Assembly (NCBI RefSeq): GCF_000414115.1 | Contig: NZ_AOPZ01000050.1 | Location: forward strand, 23,466-87,465 | Length of the DNA stretch: 64,000 nucleotides | Direction of reading: 5' to 3' | Source of the DNA: Streptomyces aurantiacus JA 4570 | GTDB taxonomy: Bacteria > Actinomycetota > Actinomycetes > Streptomycetales > Streptomycetaceae | Shown here: piece after piece, positions 17,072-26,254 of the stretch | How positions within the stretch are numbered: position 1 is the stretch's first letter | How the letters are laid out: the number at the start of each line of letters is the position of its first letter | Notes under the pieces: generated by a model | What the model saw: the letters and a program-made list of their open reading frames with translations, nothing else | What the model was told of the DNA's origin: nothing | The model's database searches: none | Made by a program: the position numbers and the translations under genes

Positions 17072-18067
17072 TCACATCTTGGCGAGGATGTCCACGGAGA
17101 AGACCAGCGTGGAGTCCTTCTTGATGGAGCTGCCCTGCGGCGGCTTGTCCCCATACCCCTCCTTGGGGGGCACGACGACCAGGACGCGGCTGCCGACCTT
17201 CTTGCCCTTCAGACCCGCACGCCAGCCGGGGATGACCTGCGCCAGCGAGAACTGCGCGAGCTGCTTCCTCTTGTACGAGGAGTCGAACTCCTTGCCGTCC
17301 GCCCACAGCACGCCCTCGTACTGGCAGAGCAGCGTGTCGCTCTCCTTGACCTCGTCGCCGTCGCCCTCGATGACGTAGCTCGACACGACCTTGGTCGGGG
17401 CGTCCGTCTTCGGGACGTCGATCTTGGGGGCCTTGCCGTCGGTGTCCGTGCCGATCTTCGGCAGGTCCTTGTTGTCCTGGGCGACTTCCTTGCCCTTGGC
17501 GGAGCTGTTCGGGCCGTACGTGTTCACGATGTCGACGACGAACACCAGGGTGTCCGTGCCCTTGATGCCCGCCTGCTTGTTGCCCTGCTTGCCATAGCCG
17601 AGGACCGGGGGGATGGCGAGCTCGACGCGGCTGTCGACCTTCTGGCCGACGAGGCCCTGGTCCCAGCCCGGGATGACCTGGCCGACGCCGATCGGGAAGA
17701 TCGTCGGCGCCTTGCGGTCGTACGAATTGTCGAAGACCTTGGCCGTGTCCCAGATCTGCCCGAGGTAGTGAGCCTGCAGATAGTCACCCTTGGCGACCTC
17801 GACGCCCTTGCCCGCGACGAGGGTCTTCACGGCGAGGTCGGACGACGGCTTGCCGGAGCCCTTGGCGACCGTGGGCTTCTCGCCGAACTTGGTGCCCTTC
17901 GTCACGGCGGGCACCGGCCCGTCGACGATCTTCGCCTTCGGCGGCGTCGAGTTCGAAGGAGACGGGCTGTCCTTGGTCTTGGCCTTGTCGGACTTGTCGT
18001 CGTCGCCGCATCCGGCGAGGGTCAGCAGGCCGGCCGGAACGGCCAGGAGAAGTGAGCGTCGGCGCAC
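17072..18067 (-). CDS. Secreted lipoprotein with two FKBP-type isomerase domains
   Basis: A 331-residue lipoprotein. The signal sequence MRRRSLLLAVPAGLLTLAGC ends in a lipobox (LAGC), so Cys20 should be lipidated and the protein tethered outside the membrane. After a Ser/Pro/Lys linker come two FKBP domains at about 75-170 (DYLQAHYLGQIW...FPIGVGQVIPGWDQGL) and 235-331 (TLLCQYEGVLWADGKEF...FSLAQVIPGWRAGLKGKKV). The second has weaker active-site resemblance (WRAGL for WDxGL). It probably folds exported proteins. The start is GTG 18067. Confidence 0.92.
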   Translation of the reverse strand: MRRRSLLLAVPAGLLTLAGCGDDDKSDKAKTKDSPSPSNSTPPKAKIVDGPVPAVTKGTKFGEKPTVAKGSGKPSSDLAVKTLVAGKGVEVAKGDYLQAHYLGQIWDTAKVFDNSYDRKAPTIFPIGVGQVIPGWDQGLVGQKVDSRVELAIPPVLGYGKQGNKQAGIKGTDTLVFVVDIVNTYGPNSSAKGKEVAQDNKDLPKIGTDTDGKAPKIDVPKTDAPTKVVSSYVIEGDGDEVKESDTLLCQYEGVLWADGKEFDSSYKRKQLAQFSLAQVIPGWRAGLKGKKVGSRVLVVVPPKEGYGDKPPQGSSIKKDSTLVFSVDILAKM

Positions 18068-18129
18068 GGTGGGGGCCTCGTATCGATCGATCTTGTGGTT
18101 GGCGTGCGCGCAACTCTACGCAGTGAGAA

Positions 18130-18158
18130 GGGCGCCGTACGAGGAACGTACGGCGCCC
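18130..18158 (-). terminator. Hairpin terminator downstream of pafA
   Basis: GGGCGCCGTAC (18130-18140) pairs perfectly with GTACGGCGCCC (18148-18158) around a 7-base loop. It lies 92 bp past the pafA stop codon and upstream of the lipoprotein gene. Confidence 0.8.
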
Positions 18159-18250
18159 CGCGTTGCGTTCCCACAACGCCCCGGCGTCTCACCGACCACA
18201 AACCGCCCGCTCACCGACCACAAGTCGGTCATCCGGCGGCCGACCACGGC

Positions 18251-19612
18251 TCACATTCCGGCGATCAGCTTCTCCACCCGGTCATCGACGGAACGGAACG
18301 GGTCCTTGCACAACACGGTGCGCTGCGCCTGGTCGTTCAGCTTGAGGTGCACCCAGTCCACCGTGAAGTCCCGGCGCTGCTCCTGGGCACGGCGGATGAA
18401 GTCGCCGCGCAGCCGCGCCCGGGTGGTCTGCGGCGGCACCGACTTGCCCTCGAAGATCTTCAAGTCGTTGCAGATCCGCGCGGCTTGGCCCTTCTTCTCC
18501 AGGAGGTAGTACAGCCCCCGGCGGCGGTGGATGTCGTGGTACGCCAGGTCTATCTGCGCGACCCTCGGGTGCGACATCGTCATATTGTTCTTGGCGCGAT
18601 ACCGCTCGATGAGCTTGTACTTCATCACCCAGTCGATCTCGGTGGCGATGCGGTCCAGGTCCTCGGTCTCGATCGCGTCGAGCGTCCGGCCCCAGAGTTC
18701 GAGGACCTGCTCGACCGTGCCGGTGCGGATGCCACGGCGCTCGACGAAGTCGACCGCCTTCTCGTAGTACTCCCGCTGCACCTCGAGGGCGGATGCCTCC
18801 CGGCCGCTGGCCAGGCGGACCTTGCGGCGGCCCGTGATGTCGTGGCTGACCTCGCGGATGGCCCGGATCGGGTTCTCCAGCGTCAGGTCCCGCATCACCG
18901 TGCCCGCTTCGATCATCCGCAGCACGAGATCGGTCGCGCCGACCTTCAGGAGCATGGTCGTCTCGGACATGTTCGAGTCCCCGACGATCACATGCAGCCT
19001 GCGATAGCGCTCGGCGTCCGCGTGGGGTTCGTCACGCGTATTGATGATCGGCCGTGAGCGTGTCGTCGCCGACGAGACGCCCTCCCAGATGTGCTCCGCG
19101 CGCTGACTCACGCAGTACACCGCGCCGCGCGGGGTCTGCAGCACCTTGCCGGCGCCGCACAGCAACTGCCGGGTGACGAGGAACGGAATGAGGATGTCCG
19201 CGAGACGCGAGAACTCCCCGTGCCGGGCCACGAGATAGTTCTCGTGGCAACCATAGGAGTTTCCCGCCGAGTCGGTGTTGTTCTTGAAGAGATAGACGTC
19301 GCCCGCGATTCCCTCCTCGTGCAGGCGGCGTTCGGCGTCGACGAGGAGGCCCTCCAGAATGCGCTCGCCTGCCTTGTCGTGGGTCACCAGCTCGGTCACG
19401 TTGTCACACTCGGGTGTGGCGTATTCCGGGTGTGAGCCCACGTCGAGATACAGACGGGCGCCGTTCCGCAGAAAGACGTTGCTGCTGCGGCCCCATGACA
19501 CAACACGGCGGAAGAGGTAGCGCGCCACTTCGTCAGGCGACAGACGGCGCTGTCCCCTGAACGTGCACGTGACGCCGTACTCGTTCTCCAGCCCGAAAAT
19601 GCGGCGGTCCAT
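18251..19612 (-). CDS. pafA: Pup-protein ligase PafA
   Basis: A 453-residue ligase that uses ATP to attach the C-terminal Glu of Pup to substrate lysines. [16 protein letters not shown] at the N-terminus holds the ATP/Mg-binding ENEYG motif of the glutamine-synthetase-like fold. [53 protein letters not shown] and [24 protein letters not shown] are family blocks. The Dop-specific loop near residue 40 is missing, which separates it from the Dop gene at 24.5-26.0 kb. It is placed 9 bp after the MFS gene stop, so it may share that transcript. It works with Pup, Dop, Arc and PrcAB encoded nearby. Confidence 0.97.
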   Translation of the reverse strand: MDRRIFGLENEYGVTCTFRGQRRLSPDEVARYLFRRVVSWGRSSNVFLRNGARLYLDVGSHPEYATPECDNVTELVTHDKAGERILEGLLVDAERRLHEEGIAGDVYLFKNNTDSAGNSYGCHENYLVARHGEFSRLADILIPFLVTRQLLCGAGKVLQTPRGAVYCVSQRAEHIWEGVSSATTRSRPIINTRDEPHADAERYRRLHVIVGDSNMSETTMLLKVGATDLVLRMIEAGTVMRDLTLENPIRAIREVSHDITGRRKVRLASGREASALEVQREYYEKAVDFVERRGIRTGTVEQVLELWGRTLDAIETEDLDRIATEIDWVMKYKLIERYRAKNNMTMSHPRVAQIDLAYHDIHRRRGLYYLLEKKGQAARICNDLKIFEGKSVPPQTTRARLRGDFIRRAQEQRRDFTVDWVHLKLNDQAQRTVLCKDPFRSVDDRVEKLIAGM

Positions 19613-19621
19613 GACTGAACA

Positions 19622-20896
19622 TTACGCCCGATGCCCCGCACTGAAACCGGGTTCGGCGGCACCGTTTCGATCAGTTTCCGATGAACCGTCAACAGTCCCG
19701 CCCATGTCGGCACCCGGGTCGGCGCCCGCGGCGAGCACGCGCCCCGTGGCGAGCAGCACGACCAGCGCCGCCGCACCCGCGAGCCCGGGCACCGCGAACC
19801 CCCACACCGTGCCGCCCCGTTCAACGACCGGACCCGCCCCGGCGGTTCCGAGCGAGGAACCGACCATGAACGTGGTCACCAGCCAGGAGAACGCCTCCGT
19901 CACCGTGCCCCGCGGGGCGTGCCGGTCCACGACGATGAACGCGCACGCCAGCGACGGCGCGAGGAACAGCCCCGCGAGCGCCGCGAGCGCCGTCATCGCG
20001 ACCGCGCCCGGCGTGAGCATCAGCGGCAGATAGCAGAGCGCGAGCAGCGCCACGAGCACGGTCAGCCGCTTCTCGGGTACGCCGCCCCACTGCCGCGCCC
20101 CGTACAGCACGCCGCCGACCAGGCCGCCGAGCCCCAGCGCCGCGATGAGCCACCCGTACACCGCGTCCCCGCCGTGCCCGTCCGCGTACGAGACACCGGC
20201 GACGTTGATGGAGCCGAGCGCCATGCCGACGAACAGATACGCCCCGAGCAGCGCGAGCAGGCCCGGGGAGCGCAGCGCCCCCAGCCAGTGCGCCTCCCGC
20301 GCCTGCGAACGCCACCGGCGCGAGGGCTTGGACACCACGACCGACAGGGCGCCGAGCACCCCCACCACGTTCACGACGAGCAGGGCCGCGCGCTCCGACC
20401 ACAGCGCCACGCACCCGGTGACGAGCAACGGTCCGACGGTGAACATGACTTCCTGGGCCACCGCGTCCATGGCGTACGCCGTGTGCACCTGCTTCTCGCC
20501 GCGCAGGACATCCGGCCACAGCGCGCGCAGGCCGCCCTCCAGGGGCGGCGTGGACAGCCCCGCCACGGCCACCGCGCCGTACGCGAGGGCGATCGAGTCC
20601 GGGCCCGTGCAGGCCAGCGCCGCCATGGCGAGGGCGGAGACGACGGCGCCGGGCAGCTGGACGCGCGGCTGGCCGTAGAGGTCCACGAGCCGGCCGAGCA
20701 GCGGCTGGCCGAGGGCGTTGGCCACGCCGTACACGGCGGCGAGCGCGCCCGCCAGGCTGTACGAGCCGCCCTCGGCCCGGACGAACAGCACGATGGCGAT
20801 CGGTGCCGTCGCGTTCGGCAGCCGGCCCACCAACGTGCCCACCAGCAGCCGCGTCGCATACCGCGCACGCAGGATCTCGCCGTATCCGGACGCCAT
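19622..20896 (-). CDS. MFS transporter
   Basis: A 424-residue major facilitator with about twelve hydrophobic helices. GRLPNATAPIAIVLFV starts helix 1, and GQPLLGRLVDLYGQPRV is the loop 2-3 signature (G-x-L-x-D-x-x-G-x-R variant). The charged central loop is KPSRRWRSQAREAH. Substrate unknown; drug or small-molecule export is the usual guess for this type. It is divergent from the LacI-type regulator gene (21085), with an inverted repeat between them, suggesting that regulator controls it. It lies directly upstream of pafA. Confidence 0.85.
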   Translation of the reverse strand: MASGYGEILRARYATRLLVGTLVGRLPNATAPIAIVLFVRAEGGSYSLAGALAAVYGVANALGQPLLGRLVDLYGQPRVQLPGAVVSALAMAALACTGPDSIALAYGAVAVAGLSTPPLEGGLRALWPDVLRGEKQVHTAYAMDAVAQEVMFTVGPLLVTGCVALWSERAALLVVNVVGVLGALSVVVSKPSRRWRSQAREAHWLGALRSPGLLALLGAYLFVGMALGSINVAGVSYADGHGGDAVYGWLIAALGLGGLVGGVLYGARQWGGVPEKRLTVLVALLALCYLPLMLTPGAVAMTALAALAGLFLAPSLACAFIVVDRHAPRGTVTEAFSWLVTTFMVGSSLGTAGAGPVVERGGTVWGFAVPGLAGAAALVVLLATGRVLAAGADPGADMGGTVDGSSETDRNGAAEPGFSAGHRA

Positions 20897-20943
20897 CAGC
20901 CAGCCTCTCCTCGCCCCGCCCGCGCGCCGTGGCGCCTCACGTT

Positions 20944-20972
20944 GTACGTATAACTTCGCGGGTCATACGTAC
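20944..20972. promoter_or_regulatory. Putative operator between MFS and LacI-family genes
   Basis: GTACGTAT (20944-20951) and ATACGTAC (20965-20972) are perfect inverted 8-mers separated by 13 bp, located 48 bp from the MFS start and 112 bp from the regulator start. The arms are A/T-rich for this genome. The long spacer is unlike the compact LacI palindrome, so it could bind a dimer spanning two turns or mark overlapping promoters. Confidence 0.45.
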
Positions 20973-21084
20973 CATGTGCGCTGTCCACCAGTCCATCGGT
21001 CCACGGGCCCCGACCGGCCCGCCCGGGCTCACCGCACACCACCCCCGGCCACCCGCCGGGGCCCACAGCCAGCAGGAGGCGTCC

Positions 21085-22119
21085 GTGGCCGGACCCCAGC
21101 ACGAGACCGCGGCCCCCCGCCCCACCAGCCGCGACGTCGCCCGTGCCGCCGGCGTCTCGCAGGCCACCGTCTCCCTCGTCCTCGGCGACAAATGGCAGGG
21201 CCGCGTCGCCGAACGCACCGCCGAACGCGTCCGCGCCGCCGCCCGGGAGCTCGGCTACCGCCCGAACCTCGCCGCCCGCAACCTCCGCCTCGGCCGCACC
21301 CGCACCGCCCTCCTCGTCGTGCCCGCGCTCACCAACGAGTTCTTCGCCCGCGTGCACACCGGCGCCGCCCGCGTCGCCGCCCGGCACGGCTTCGGCGTCG
21401 TCCTCTACCCCACCCCGGACGTCACCGCCCCCGCCCGCGACCCCTTCGACTCCGCCCGCGCCTCCCTCGACGGCGTCCTGGCCTCCTCCATGGCCTCCGA
21501 AGCCCTCGCGACGATCCGCGGCGACGAACTCCCCCTCGTCATGCTCGACAGCGACCCCGCGCACAGCCTCGGCGCCGCCACCGTCAACCTCGACATCGCC
21601 GACGGCATGCGCCAGGCCGCGGAACACCTCCTCGCCCTCGGCCACCGCGATCTCCTGCACCTGGCCGCCGACGTCAGCTCCTGGACCTTCGACGTGCGCC
21701 GCGACGCCCTCACCACCGCCCTGCGGGGCAGCGGCGCGACCCTGCGCACCGCCAGGGCCGCTCTCGCCGTCGACGAGGCCCGCACCGCCACGGAGGCCGC
21801 CCTCACCACGCCCGGCCCCCGCCCCACCGCCGTGATCTGCGACGACGACGTGCTCGCCGCGGGCGCCTGCAAGGCCGCACGCCGACTGGGCCTGCACGTG
21901 CCCGACGACCTCAGCGTGACCGGATTCGACGACCTCACCCTCGCCACCGCCGTCGAACCGGAACTGACCACCGTCGCCCTGCCCGCCGAACGCTTCGGCG
22001 AACAGGGCATGGCCACCCTCATCGCCGTCCTCGGCGGCCGCACCCCCGAGCCCGAACCACTGCCCGTGGACCTCGTCGTCCGCGGCTCCACAGCACAGAG
22101 CCCCGCGTCCCGACGCTGA
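21085..22119 (+). CDS. LacI-family transcriptional regulator
   Basis: A 344-residue repressor. The N-terminal LacI HTH and hinge are TSRDVARAAGVSQATVSLVL...TAERVRAAARELGYRPNLAARNL (residues ~12-65). The periplasmic-binding-protein-like effector domain follows, ending with PDDLSVTGFDDLTLATAVEPELTTV. The start is GTG 21085, with AGGAGG six bases upstream, a better site than any earlier in-frame codon. It is divergent from the MFS gene and probably its regulator. It is convergent with prcA, ending 42 bp away. The effector is unknown. Confidence 0.92.
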   Translation: MAGPQHETAAPRPTSRDVARAAGVSQATVSLVLGDKWQGRVAERTAERVRAAARELGYRPNLAARNLRLGRTRTALLVVPALTNEFFARVHTGAARVAARHGFGVVLYPTPDVTAPARDPFDSARASLDGVLASSMASEALATIRGDELPLVMLDSDPAHSLGAATVNLDIADGMRQAAEHLLALGHRDLLHLAADVSSWTFDVRRDALTTALRGSGATLRTARAALAVDEARTATEAALTTPGPRPTAVICDDDVLAAGACKAARRLGLHVPDDLSVTGFDDLTLATAVEPELTTVALPAERFGEQGMATLIAVLGGRTPEPEPLPVDLVVRGSTAQSPASRR

Positions 22120-22161
22120 ACGCCGGGACGCGGGGACGCGGGGCTGAGACTGCTCCTGGGG

Positions 22162-22977
22162 CTACTTCTCGGACGAACCGGACCCCGAGTCCGAACCGGA
22201 ATCCGAGCCAGAGCCGGAATCCGTGTCCGCGCCGGAACCGCCGTCCGACTCCGCTTCGTCGTCCGCGGCCGCCGCGCCGTCCTCACCGAGGAGCCGCTCC
22301 AGCTGACGGCCGACGATCCGCTTGAACTTCCGCTGCTGCGGCCGCGTCCGGTCCAGGACCGCCACCTCGAGGCGCTCCGCGGGGATCTCCCGCTCGCTGC
22401 CGTTGGTGTCCCGCGACAGCGACTGCACCGCGAGCTTCAGCGCCTCGGCGAGCGTCATGCCGTCGCGGTGGCGCTGATCGAGATACGTGCTGATCTGTTC
22501 GGCATTGCCGCCCACCGCGACCGAGCCGTGCTCGTCCACGATGGAACCGTCGTGCGGCAGCCGGTAGATCTGGTCGCCGTCCGGCGTCGTGCCGACCTCG
22601 GCCACGACCAGCTCGACCTCGTAGGGCTTCTCCGCGTTGCTGGAGAAAATCGTGCCCAGCGTCTGCGCGTACACATTCGCCAGGCCGCGGGCCGTCACAT
22701 CGTCACGGTCGTACGTGTACCCGCGCAGATCCGCGTACCGGACGCCGCCAATGCGGAGGTTCTCGTACTCGTTGTACTTACCGGCCGCGGCGAAACCGAT
22801 CCGGTCATAGATCTCGCTGAACTTGTGCAGCGCACGGGACGGGTTCTCACCGACGAACACAATGCCATCGGCGTACTGCAGCACGACCAGACTGCGACCG
22901 CGGGCGATGCCCTTGCGGGCGTATTCCGCCCGGTCGGCCATGGCCTGCTGGGGTGAGACATAGAACGGCGTCGACAC
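22162..22977 (-). CDS. prcA: Proteasome alpha subunit
   Basis: A 271-residue 20S core alpha subunit. The N-terminal [29 protein letters not shown] is the gate and H0 helix typical of actinobacterial PrcA, followed by the Ntn fold ([35 protein letters not shown]). The catalytic Thr is absent, as expected. The last ~35 residues are a low-complexity Asp/Ser/Gly tail beyond the fold. ATG 22977. It lies 49 bp after prcB in the same operon. Alpha rings dock the Arc ATPase through its C-terminal tail. Confidence 0.97.
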   Translation of the reverse strand: MSTPFYVSPQQAMADRAEYARKGIARGRSLVVLQYADGIVFVGENPSRALHKFSEIYDRIGFAAAGKYNEYENLRIGGVRYADLRGYTYDRDDVTARGLANVYAQTLGTIFSSNAEKPYEVELVVAEVGTTPDGDQIYRLPHDGSIVDEHGSVAVGGNAEQISTYLDQRHRDGMTLAEALKLAVQSLSRDTNGSEREIPAERLEVAVLDRTRPQQRKFKRIVGRQLERLLGEDGAAAADDEAESDGGSGADTDSGSGSDSGSDSGSGSSEK

Positions 22978-23026
22978 CGGCTATCCGTCCCTTTCTGTCA
23001 AAAATTCACAACAACAACGGGGGCAC

Positions 23027-23872
23027 TCAGAGCAGCGCGGCCCGGGGGCCGTCCGGCTGCTCAAGACGCCGCGCCAGAATCGAGCGCGCGACCTCGGAGG
23101 TCTCCTCCTCCGTCAGCCTCCGGAAACCCTCCTCGGAGATCACCGTGACAATCGGATAGATCCGCCGGGCGACATCGGGGCCGCCCGTCGCCGAGTCGTC
23201 GTCCGCGGCGTCGTACAGCGCCTGCACGACGAGCGTCGTCGCCTGCTCCTCCGTCAGGTCGTCGCGGTACAGCTTCTTCATCGCTCCGCGGGCGAACACC
23301 GAGCCGGAACCCGTCGCCGCGAAGCCCTTCTCCTCGCTGCGGCCGCCCGTCACGTCGTACGAGAAGATGCGGCCCTTGGCGCGGTCCACGTCGTACCCCG
23401 CGAAGAGGGGGACGACCGCGAGGCCCTGCATCGCCATGCCCAGATTGGACCGGATCATCGTCGACAGGCGGTTGGCCTTGCCCTCCAGGGAGAGCGTCGC
23501 CCCCTCGACCTTCTCGAAGTGCTCCAGCTCCAGCTGGAAGAGCTTCACCATCTCGACGGCGAGACCCGCCGTGCCGGCGATGCCGACCGCCGAATACTCG
23601 TCGGCGGGAAAGACCTTCTCGATGTCACGCTGCGCGATGACATTGCCCATCGTCGCCCGCCGGTCCCCGGCGAGCACCACGCCACCGGGATACGTCGTCG
23701 CGACGATGGTCGTGCCGTGCGGCGCCTCGATCACGCCCTGGGTCGGGGGCAACTGCCGGTTGCCGGGCAGCATGTCCGGCTGGTGCCCCGTGAGGAAGTC
23801 CATGAAGGACGACGAACCTGGGGTCAGGAAGGCGGCCGGCAGACGCCCGGTGCTACGAGTGTTGGCTTCCAC
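23027..23872 (-). CDS. prcB: Proteasome beta subunit (proteolytic)
   Basis: A 281-residue precursor. The propeptide is 53 residues; cleavage at [26 protein letters not shown] exposes Thr54 as the N-terminal nucleophile. D/K active-site partners are in AGDRRAT, and [18 protein letters not shown] is the beta-subunit signature. The C-terminal sequence [18 protein letters not shown] resembles other actinobacterial PrcB. ATG 23872; its 5' end overlaps the tail of the small endonuclease VII-like frame. It forms the degradation chamber with PrcA. Confidence 0.97.
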   Translation of the reverse strand: MEANTRSTGRLPAAFLTPGSSSFMDFLTGHQPDMLPGNRQLPPTQGVIEAPHGTTIVATTYPGGVVLAGDRRATMGNVIAQRDIEKVFPADEYSAVGIAGTAGLAVEMVKLFQLELEHFEKVEGATLSLEGKANRLSTMIRSNLGMAMQGLAVVPLFAGYDVDRAKGRIFSYDVTGGRSEEKGFAATGSGSVFARGAMKKLYRDDLTEEQATTLVVQALYDAADDDSATGGPDVARRIYPIVTVISEEGFRRLTEEETSEVARSILARRLEQPDGPRAALL

Positions 23873-24036
23873 GGGTTTCCTTCCAGGTAGCTGACGGCCC
23901 GGCGCAAGGTGCCGGGATCATCTCCCAACTTGCCGATCGCCGCATCGCAGTTGAAGCACAGTACGACAGGGACCCTACCCGTCCCGTCACAGTGATCCAC
24001 CTGCGCCGCCGAGGCGTGGAAGCACCCCTCGGGCAC
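23824..24036 (-). pseudogene. Remnant of an endonuclease VII (HNH) domain gene
   Basis: A 70-residue frame between pup and prc[41 protein letters not shown] matches the C-terminal half of the recombination endonuclease VII/HNH family (DHDH..G.vRG.LC..CN..lG...D....L..A..YL). The N-terminal half with the first zinc CxxC should precede it, but here that site reads GCFHA. The same frame meets a TGA about 16 codons upstream, and only ~95 bp separate this from pup. The first zinc pair and the second active-site His are therefore lost (DHC for DHDH/DHC-H). S. coelicolor, as I recall, has a small gene at this position (SCO1645). A functional short protein is possible but looks less likely. Confidence 0.6.
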
Positions 24037-24132
24037 CTCGCTCCCTGGTCCGGCGCGCCGGTCGCGATCCGGTGATCATGATGCCGACGCCGAGCGGCGC
24101 CGCGCGATACTGCCTTCGAAGTGAAGGCTGGG

Positions 24133-24351
24133 TCACTCGCCGCCCTTTTGAACGAAGGACCGCACAAAGTCCTCCGCGTTCTCCTCCAGGACGTCGTCGA
24201 TCTCGTCCAGCACGGAGTCCACGTCGTCGCTCAGCTTCTCCTGGCGCTCCTTGAGGTCTTCCGAAGCCTGCGCGTCCTGCGCCTGCTCCTCGACCTCCTC
24301 GGTGGAGCGCGTCGCCTTCTGCTGTCCGCCGCCGGTGTCCTTGGTCGCCAT
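24133..24351 (-). CDS. pup: Prokaryotic ubiquitin-like protein Pup
   Basis: A 72-residue intrinsically disordered modifier. The N-terminal half is Gln/Lys/Thr-rich and serves as the unfolding initiator. The C-terminal helical segment SVLDEIDDVLEENAEDFVRSFVQKGGE binds the Arc coiled coils. It ends in GGE, not GGQ, so it can be ligated by PafA directly without prior deamidation. The gene lies between dop and the endonuclease VII relic. Confidence 0.97.
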   Translation of the reverse strand: MATKDTGGGQQKATRSTEEVEEQAQDAQASEDLKERQEKLSDDVDSVLDEIDDVLEENAEDFVRSFVQKGGE

Positions 24352-24412
24352 CTAGCTCACCCCGCTCGGTTCGACGTTTCTTGATCAGACCTTACAAGCC
24401 GGGTCTGACATC

Positions 24413-24442
24413 GGCCCCGCACTTCGTTCAACGTGCGGGGCC
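24413..24442 (-). terminator. Hairpin terminator between dop and pup
   Basis: GGCCCCGCAC (24413-24422) pairs perfectly with GTGCGGGGCC (24433-24442). It begins about 40 bp past the dop stop and suggests that pup may be transcribed from its own promoter. Confidence 0.7.
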
Positions 24443-24483
24443 CACCTCTGTGATTCCCCGGCGCTCGGGCTTTCAGCCGCCTT

Positions 24484-25995
24484 TCAGCCCCCGGACAGCA
24501 CCCGGACCAGATCCTCCGCCGTGCGGCACCGGTCGAGCAGCTCCTTGACGTGATTACGCGTTCCGCGTAGCGGCTCCAGGGTCGGGACGCGCTGGAGTGA
24601 GTCCCGGCCCGGCAGGTCGAAAATGACCGAATCCCACGAGGCCGCGGCGACGTCGTCGGCGTACTGCTCCAGGCAGCGGCCGCGGAAGTAGGCGCGGGTG
24701 TCCTCGGGCGGCTTGGTGCGGGCCCGTTCGACGTCGCCCTCGTCGAGGAGCCGCTTCATCTTGCCGCGGGCCGCGAGGCGGTTGTAGAGGCCCTTCTCCG
24801 GGCGTACGTCCGCGTACTGGAGGTCCACGAGGTGCAGGCGCGCGGCGTCCCAGTCCAGGCCGTCGCGGCGGCGGTAGCCCTCCATCAGCTCTCGCTTGGC
24901 GACCCAGTCGAGCTCTCCGGAGAGGCTCATCGGGTTGTTCTCCAGGCGGTTGAGGACGTCTTCCCAGCGGGTGAGGACGTCCTTGGTCTGGTCGTCGGCG
25001 TCCGCGCCGAACCGCTCCTCGACGTATTTGCGGGCCAGCTCGAAGTACTCCATCTGGAGCTGTACCGCAGTGAGTGTGCGACCGCTACGCAGCGTGACCA
25101 GGCGCTGGAGGGTCGGGTCGTGGGAGACCTGGTGGAGGGTGCGGACGGGCTGGTCGACGGCCAGGTCGACCGCGATGAAGCCGTCCTCGATCATGGCGAG
25201 GACCAGCGAGGTGGTGCCGAGCTTCAGATAGGTGGAGATCTCCGAGAGGTTCGCGTCGCCGATGATCACGTGCAGGCGGCGGTACTTCTCGGCGTCGGCG
25301 TGCGGCTCGTCGCGGGTGTTGATGATGGGCCGCTTGAGGGTGGTCTCCAGGCCGACCTCGACCTCGAAGTAGTCCGCGCGCTGACTGAGCTGGAAGCCGT
25401 GCTCGTGGCCGTCCTGGCCGATGCCGACGCGCCCTGCCCCGGCGAAGACCTGCCGGGAGATGAAGAAGGGCGTGAGGTGGCGCACGATGTCCGAGAAGGG
25501 GGTCTCCCGCTTCATCAGGTAGTTCTCGTGCGTGCCGTAGGAGGCGCCCTTGTTGTCGGTGTTGTTCTTGTAGAGGTGGATCGGCTGGGCGCCGGGGAGT
25601 GCGGCGGCCCGCTCGGCGGCCTCGGCCATGATCCGCTCGCCGGCCTTGTCCCAGAGGACGGCGTCGCGGGGGTTGGTGACCTCAGGCGCGCTGTATTCGG
25701 GGTGCGCGTGGTCCACGTAGAGGCGTGCCCCGTTGGTGAGGATCACGTTGGCGAGGCCGATGTCCTCGTCCGTGAGCTGGCTGGCGTCGGCGGCTTCGCG
25801 GGCGAGGTCGAAGCCCCGCGCGTCCCGCAGCGGGTTCTCCTCCTCGAAGTCCCAGCGGGCGCGTCGCGCCCGGTGCATCGCCGCGGCGTAGGCGTTGACG
25901 ATCTGGGACGAGGTGAGCATGGCATTGGCGTTGGGGTGGCCGGGGACGGAGATGCCGTACTCCGTCTCGATGCCCATTACTCGCCGTACGGTCAT
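24484..25995 (-). CDS. dop: Depupylase / deamidase of Pup (Dop)
   Basis: A 503-residue enzyme homologous to PafA that removes Pup from conjugates and, in species with Pup-GGQ, deamidates it. [22 protein letters not shown] carries the ETEYG metal/ATP motif. The 30-40 residue Dop loop follows ([30 protein letters not shown]). [22 protein letters not shown] and [31 protein letters not shown] are shared with PafA. ATG 25995. Because Pup here ends in GGE, its physiological job should be depupylation only. Confidence 0.97.
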   Translation of the reverse strand: MTVRRVMGIETEYGISVPGHPNANAMLTSSQIVNAYAAAMHRARRARWDFEEENPLRDARGFDLAREAADASQLTDEDIGLANVILTNGARLYVDHAHPEYSAPEVTNPRDAVLWDKAGERIMAEAAERAAALPGAQPIHLYKNNTDNKGASYGTHENYLMKRETPFSDIVRHLTPFFISRQVFAGAGRVGIGQDGHEHGFQLSQRADYFEVEVGLETTLKRPIINTRDEPHADAEKYRRLHVIIGDANLSEISTYLKLGTTSLVLAMIEDGFIAVDLAVDQPVRTLHQVSHDPTLQRLVTLRSGRTLTAVQLQMEYFELARKYVEERFGADADDQTKDVLTRWEDVLNRLENNPMSLSGELDWVAKRELMEGYRRRDGLDWDAARLHLVDLQYADVRPEKGLYNRLAARGKMKRLLDEGDVERARTKPPEDTRAYFRGRCLEQYADDVAAASWDSVIFDLPGRDSLQRVPTLEPLRGTRNHVKELLDRCRTAEDLVRVLSGG

Positions 25996-26210
25996 GCGGC
26001 CCTCCTTGCCCGGCGGCGCCCTCGGTCGGGGGCGCCGCTCAAGTACCGCTGGTTCTCCGGTGCGTGTGCGGTGCCCGTCCCCGCACTGCGCGACTCGGCG
26101 GTACGGAAGAGCCTAGAACGCCTTTGCGCTGGTGGGGAGATCATTTCCTGCTTTGCTCTCGCTCGGTTGGTGACGCGGCTGCGAGGCGCCCGCGACCGGC
26201 GGAAAACAGT

Positions 26211-26245
26211 CGGCTGCGGGTACCCGTGGAGGGCACCCGCAGCCG
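26211..26245 (-). terminator. Hairpin terminator downstream of arc
   Basis: CGGCTGCGGGT (26211-26221) pairs with ACCCGCAGCCG (26235-26245). It starts 9 bp past the arc stop codon and separates arc from dop. Confidence 0.75.
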
Positions 26246-26254
26246 CCCTTTCGC

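Noticed and set aside
23853..24167. An overlapping 104-codon frame in the pup-prcB interval
   Set aside because: Its translation has no domain similarity, whereas the neighbouring frame clearly carries endonuclease VII residues.
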